Positions 38,876 to 42,713 of a stretch of 42,713 nucleotides of DNA are shown here, piece by piece. A model generated the notes under the pieces. It was not told the DNA's origin, did no database searches, and worked only from the letters and a program-made list of their open reading frames with translations. Position 1 is the first letter of the stretch. Each line of letters opens with the position of its first letter. The DNA comes from Ascoidea tarda (nom. inval.) (Eukaryota > Ascomycota > Saccharomycetes > Ascoideales > Ascoideaceae): the NCBI GenBank assembly GCA_030560485.1, contig JAKTTS010000074.1, forward strand, positions 1 to 42,713. The letters are read 5' to 3'. A program made the translations under genes and the position numbers.

Positions 38876-39086
38876 TGCTATTAGTCCACTCTTCTCTTGC
38901 TTCTCTTGCTTCTAAATCCTCTCAACCAAAAGTAAACATCTCACAAATGTGAAAAGATCTTTCGACCCGCACTGCTGGAACTCTTCGCGTTCTGCTTACG
39001 TCAGCACTTTCTTGCCTCCACCAAAAGCAGCAGAAGCAGCAGAAGAAACAGCTCCAACATTGCTCCTGTTCCCTTGTTCTGTTGCT
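38876..39086. promoter_or_regulatory. Divergent ARP7/EAF6 promoter
   Basis: 211 bp between two chromatin-factor start codons. TTACGTCA at 38996-39003 is a CRE/ATF-type bZIP site (TGACGTAA on the other strand), 84 bp from the EAF6 ATG. A duplicated cttctcttgcttctcttgcttct tract (about 38890-38913) lies near ARP7. G/C content is above the local average. Confidence 0.5.
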
Positions 39087-39728
39087 ATGTCAGACAAAAA
39101 CAAGCAGAAGCTCGCCTACTACGAGAAGTGCAGGAAAGAGTTGCACGAGTCCATATTAAAAAAGCGAACCATCGACAAAAAGCTAACTGATCTTGAGGAC
39201 GATATCTTTGATAAGGAAACCATCTACTTGAGTGACAATTTATCTGGAAATTTGATCAAGGGTTTTGAGAACTTTACAAGATCAACTCATCATCATTCAA
39301 ATTCTACTAGATTCAAGAAAAACCAATTCACTGACGACGACAGAATCTTCTCTCTTAGCAGTGCTGTGTATATCAAACATATCGAAAAATTGAATAAAGA
39401 AAACAACCCAGATTCAAATCCAACCACGAATAATTCCAACTCCAACTCCAACTCCAACTCTAACTCCAATCCTAATTCAAATTCTAACTCAAATAATCCA
39501 AATTATAATGATGATAATAATAATTCTAAAAATAATACAAGTAACGGTGGTAATAGCTCCAACAACAACATTAATAACTCAATAAATTCAAATAATCTGA
39601 ATAGCCTGACTAATTTAAATAATGTTAAAATAAGTATTACAAATAGTAAAACAAACACTCCTGATATAAATGATAACGATAATTCTAATGTTTCAAATAA
39701 AAAAAGAAAACGCAATGCTACTGATTAA
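39087..39728 (+). CDS. EAF6: NuA4/NuA3 subunit Eaf6 with Asn/Ser-rich tail
   Basis: 213 residues from ATG 39087. The frame is open upstream to 38949 but only with a GTG, and MSDKNKQKLAYYEKCRKEL fits the family start. Eaf6 is a small coiled-coil subunit of the NuA4 (H4) and NuA3 (H3) acetyltransferases. The core is clear: an N-terminal helix with KKLTDLEDDIFDKETIYLS, then GNLIKGFENFTRS, then DDRIFSLSSAVYIKH (S. cerevisiae: NIIKGFDTFSKS, NDRIFSLSSATYVK). After about residue 110 comes a tail of (SN)n and Asn runs absent from the 113-residue S. cerevisiae protein, ending in a basic KKRKRNATD that may act as a nuclear localisation signal (inference). It converges on AIM24. Confidence 0.93.
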   Translation: MSDKNKQKLAYYEKCRKELHESILKKRTIDKKLTDLEDDIFDKETIYLSDNLSGNLIKGFENFTRSTHHHSNSTRFKKNQFTDDDRIFSLSSAVYIKHIEKLNKENNPDSNPTTNNSNSNSNSNSNSNPNSNSNSNNPNYNDDNNNSKNNTSNGGNSSNNNINNSINSNNLNSLTNLNNVKISITNSKTNTPDINDNDNSNVSNKKRKRNATD

Positions 39729-40021
39729 TTTATTTATTAATTGATTGATTAATTAAAATATTTTTTAAAAAAAAGATAAATGATAATAAATTGATAAAAA
39801 ATTATGAAATAAAATGAAATAGAATAAAATAAAGTAAAATAAAATAACATAACATAAACAGAAACAGAGTCACATCAAAAAACATCAAAAAACATCAAAA
39901 AAACCAGAGAAAAACAGAAAAAAAAAATAATGAATATTAAAGTATTTAATTATATTTAATTTAATTTTATTTGTATATACATAGTTTTTAAAATTATGTG
40001 CTTATCTATTTTTTAATAATT
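39729..40021. other. Convergent EAF6/AIM24 3' region
   Basis: A/T-rich; contains an aataaaat/aaagtaaaat short repeat (39800-39860) and three copies of acatcaaaaa (39873-39902). No gene. Confidence 0.6.
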
Positions 40022-41515
40022 TTATTTTTGTTTATTCAAATCCTCAATTTTTTTAACAGTTTCAGAAAAGTCTGGGGTACTTTCAAATACAACTTTACCA
40101 TCTTTAATGGTTACATAACTTAAATAATCCTCTGGTTTTTTATTAATTCCATTTTTAAGATTCTGGTTCTGATTTTGATTTTTATCATTTGAGTTAAATT
40201 CGGAATTTTCTTTATTTCGTTGGTTCTGCTCAAGTTTTATCTCATTTTCGATAGTCTTTAAATCATCTTTACTTACTTTAGCAAATGAACTTATTGGTAA
40301 CTCCTTTCCTGTATTAGTTTGTAATAAAATGTTTGTTGGTCCGATAATTTTAATATATCCACCATTACCGCCAACCATATTATAAGTCGATAAATAAAAA
40401 ATCGACGAATATTTTTTGAGATAAAATTTGACTAATTTGAATTTAATTTTGAAGTAATTCAATATTAAATTTAATGAAATTTTATTAGTTCTTAATAATC
40501 TTAGTAAGGTTATGTATTGATTATCCCCAATTATTTCTTTTTTCTCATTTTTATACAAGTCATTTTTAAAATTTAAAAAATTTTGATTATATTTAGTATG
40601 GATATTATTTTGGTTATTGAAAGCACCTTGATTATTTAATAATAAATTTTGTGATACGATTGAATTTCGTAAATCCCTTGGCCCATTTATGGTCAACGCC
40701 AATAGATTATCTTTAAATACTAATACTTCTTCATTTTCTTTCAATTCAAAATTATAAATCTCTCCTAATCCAGTCAACCCAATATAACCTCTTCCTGTGA
40801 CAAAAGTATAGCCTGATTTTAAAAACTTAAATAAACCAGTTTTCGAACTTTTAGGGATATTCAAGAGTAATGATAGTTTTTTTGAAATCTTTCTTGGTAA
40901 AAGTAAATTTTTAATTACCAATGAAGATCCATAATATAATTGTAAAGAATTCTTAGGGAAGATTGCCCAATCTTTTGTTCCATCCAATTGAATAATTCTA
41001 AAAGAATTCTGGTATTTTTTTTTTAATTTAGAATTGATATTTGATGATATCAATGCAGTGAATGGATCAGTGGATATCAATTTTTGGTAAATTGATGGAA
41101 ACCCACCCAAAAGAAAACGACGAATTGGTGAGATAATTTGAATTTCTCCAGTAATTGAATTCGAGATTATATTCTTAATATTCTTATTATCAACATTCTT
41201 GGAATACAAAGCTAATAAGCTTCCCTTTTTAAGGTAAATAGGCACCGAAGGTGGAACATTGATCGACACCAAAGATGGAGGTGCACCAATTGTCTGATAC
41301 ACTGGGTTTTCATCAAAAATAGCTTTGGAATCAACTAAAGCACCATTAGCATCATCAACACTACCATCAAGATCATTGTCCTTAGAGGGCTCACTGTTCG
41401 TAGCACTCTGCTGAAAATTGTCGACTGTAGCCTTCGAGGGAGAATGAAAAATGGTGATCTGCCTTGTGCTGGGAGCCTGTGAAAGACTGACCCATGTTCT
41501 CATCAAGCTGCTCAT
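40022..41515 (-). CDS. AIM24: Mitochondrial Aim24 homologue
   Basis: 497 residues from ATG 41515 (a second Met is at residue 5). Aim24 is a mitochondrial inner-membrane protein that supports MICOS and respiratory-complex integrity. The N-terminus (MSSLMRTWVSLSQAPSTRQ) is a plausible presequence: Arg, Ser, Thr, no acidic residue. The AIM24 beta-domain is seen in SINVPPSVPIYLKKGSLLAL, GEIQIISPIRRFLLGGFPSI, GYTFVTGRGYIGLTGLGEIY and LLALTINGPRDLRNS, and later GNGGYIKIIGPTNILLQTNT. S. cerevisiae Aim24 is 394 residues; the extra length is an Asn/Gln/Lys-rich C-terminal segment (about 440-470) and an insert near 300. Downstream convergent EAF6 is also a close neighbour of AIM24 in S. cerevisiae. Confidence 0.92.
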   Translation of the reverse strand: MSSLMRTWVSLSQAPSTRQITIFHSPSKATVDNFQQSATNSEPSKDNDLDGSVDDANGALVDSKAIFDENPVYQTIGAPPSLVSINVPPSVPIYLKKGSLLALYSKNVDNKNIKNIISNSITGEIQIISPIRRFLLGGFPSIYQKLISTDPFTALISSNINSKLKKKYQNSFRIIQLDGTKDWAIFPKNSLQLYYGSSLVIKNLLLPRKISKKLSLLLNIPKSSKTGLFKFLKSGYTFVTGRGYIGLTGLGEIYNFELKENEEVLVFKDNLLALTINGPRDLRNSIVSQNLLLNNQGAFNNQNNIHTKYNQNFLNFKNDLYKNEKKEIIGDNQYITLLRLLRTNKISLNLILNYFKIKFKLVKFYLKKYSSIFYLSTYNMVGGNGGYIKIIGPTNILLQTNTGKELPISSFAKVSKDDLKTIENEIKLEQNQRNKENSEFNSNDKNQNQNQNLKNGINKKPEDYLSYVTIKDGKVVFESTPDFSETVKKIEDLNKQK

Positions 41516-42034
41516 TGTGCCTGTGCTTCCTCTGCTGTTTGTGCTGCTTTTGCTGTTTGTGCTTCTCCTGCCTCAGCTCAAGAAAAGACGCCCTCTGATT
41601 CGAAGACGACACGTGACCCGGCGTTTAATCTGAGATGGGTCTTTTCTGGCTTGGTGATTTTGCTGCTTTTGGTGATTTTGCTGCTTGAGATTACTATAGT
41701 ATAACAAGTATTGTATTGAAGTATATGAAATTGGGTGTTGTTTGACCACAAATGACTGTAAAAGAAAGAGAAGAATCAAAGAAGAGACAAGAAATAATAA
41801 AAAAGGCGTGCTAAAAAAATATTACTCATAAACCAGTAAATGTCGTTTATCATCATTTAATAAGAAAATAAATATAGAACTAAAAGAACTAAAAACAAAA
41901 GAATTAAGAAAAATTTTATTTTTTTTTTGATCTTTTGAAGTGATTTTTGGGCATAAAATGAATTTATAGAAAAAAAAATTGAAAAGAAACAGAAATATAA
42001 TCTAAATTATTTGATGGTTTAACTTTTAAACCAA
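41516..42034 (-). promoter_or_regulatory. AIM24 upstream region
   Basis: The proximal part (41516-41640) is G/C-richer with CTG/TGCT-rich words. CACGTGAC at 41610-41617 reads GTCACGTG on the minus strand, a full match to the Cbf1/CDEI consensus RTCACGTG, about 95 bp upstream of the ATG. The distal part is A/T-rich and probably includes the promoter's far end; the next gene ends at 42035 on the same strand. A 68-codon ORF here is noise. Confidence 0.55.
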
Positions 42035-42658
42035 CTAAAATCTATGGACGCCTCTGTCGGCTGCTGGAGACTTGATTTCAGCTTTGATGTCTGTTAAATT
42101 TGGTGTCCATTGATCAACTTGAATGTTGGGACTTATTGGATTGGTTTTGGCAATAGTATTGTTATTCATATTTTGATAAACTTGATTGTTCACTTGTTGT
42201 GTTGGTGCTGGATGATGGTTGACATATTGATATGCTTGTGGTATTTGGTTACTGTTATTGTTGTTACTGAAATGTTTTAAAATTGAATTTTTGCTTGCAC
42301 TTTGAGCTCTATTGTTGGTGTTAATTTTTTGAATTTTGTGATTTGCAACAGAGTTTTTACGTATTTGACGTGGGTAACGAGCTGATGTTGGCACATTAAT
42401 TTCTTTGTTTTTGGTTGGACTGGAGTTTGAGTTAGAAATTTCATTCATGACATTAGAATTCTCATGAGAAATCGCATGAAGCTGTGGAGTAGGATTTAGA
42501 TTCATATTGACATTGACATTGGTGTTTTCGTTTTCATTTGCAGCCGCAGTTGCAGCTGCAGTTGCGTTTAGATTTGAGTTAGTGTTTGCAATATAGCTCT
42601 GCTGCAACTGCTGCTGCTGTTGTTGAGTAACAATCTGTGCTATGCGTTGATGTTGATT

Positions 42659-42713
<55 letters not shown>
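42035..42713 (-). CDS. Gln/Asn-rich protein, N-terminus beyond the window
   Basis: The minus-strand frame is open from the stop at 42035 to the end of the window with no ATG, so the true start lies outside; 225 residues are visible. It opens with 18 consecutive CAA (Gln) codons at 42659-42712, then QHQRIAQIVT, a second Gln run, and an Ala/Asn-rich stretch with (NEN)(NVNVNMN) repeats. The rest is low-complexity Asn/Ser/Pro with one less repetitive basic part (VPTSARYPRQIRKNSVANHK) and the end DRGVHRF. Prion-like composition of this type occurs in yeast transcription and RNA-binding regulators. I cannot assign a family. Confidence 0.75.

Noticed and set aside
38949-39086. N-terminal extension of EAF6
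   Set aside because: The extension starts at GTG, not ATG, and its content is unlike Eaf6; ATG 39087 gives the family start.
1-42713. tRNA genes
   Set aside because: I scanned both strands for the GGTTCRANNCC T-arm motif; candidates such as 24030 and 27915 lack pairing stems. A covariance-model scan would settle it.
1-42713. Non-standard CUG decoding
   Set aside because: CTG codons are scarce and I found none at an invariant position, so neither standard nor reassigned decoding can be argued from this window.
42659-42713. CRISPR-like or satellite array at the window end
   Set aside because: It is a plain (CAA)n glutamine run inside an open coding frame.

Overview
This 42.7 kb window is nuclear DNA from a budding yeast (Saccharomycotina). 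The evidence is fungal single-copy genes (STN1, SRB8, PRM10, CDS1, ARP7, EAF6, AIM24), ribosomal-protein genes with tiny first exons and a TACTAAC branch point, a TEY-type mating MAP kinase, and AT-rich DNA with long Asn/Gln/Ser runs. The family cannot be fixed from the window. CTG codons are rare and I found none at a diagnostic conserved position, so the genetic code (standard or CUG-reassigned) stays open.

Layout. 1-8 kb: a Dcr2-type phosphatase cut by the window start, a low-complexity protein with two KEN boxes, a BAR-like helical protein and telomere-capping STN1. 8-18.5 kb: two long minus-strand genes, Mediator kinase-module subunit SRB8 (MED12) and the ThrE-type membrane protein PRM10. 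18.5-30 kb: a gene-poor stretch. It holds one plausible gene (an expanded Slm4/Ego3-like roadblock protein), a decayed PFK2 copy, a 78-bp direct duplication, a perfect GC-rich palindrome and unplaceable coding-like scraps. 30-38 kb: a FUS3/KSS1-type MAP kinase, the divergent pair RPL24-RPL30, RPL37 with a 649-nt intron, and CDS1. 38-42.7 kb: ARP7, EAF6 and AIM24, then a Gln/Asn-rich protein cut by the window end.

The genes do not form a pathway. Links are local: RPL24, RPL30 and RPL37 are large-subunit ribosomal genes, and the RPL24/RPL30 head-to-head arrangement is the one found in S. cerevisiae. ARP7 and EAF6 (chromatin regulators) share a 211-bp divergent promoter. EAF6 and AIM24 are also near neighbours in S. 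cerevisiae, but here they converge.

The clearest regulatory feature is the RPL30 start region, where the kink-turn bound by L30 in S. cerevisiae can be read directly over the start codon and 5' splice site. The most unusual region is 22.8-30 kb, where a dead glycolytic gene lies among repeats. I saw no tRNA, rRNA, CRISPR array or intact mobile element, and no convincing new multigene system.
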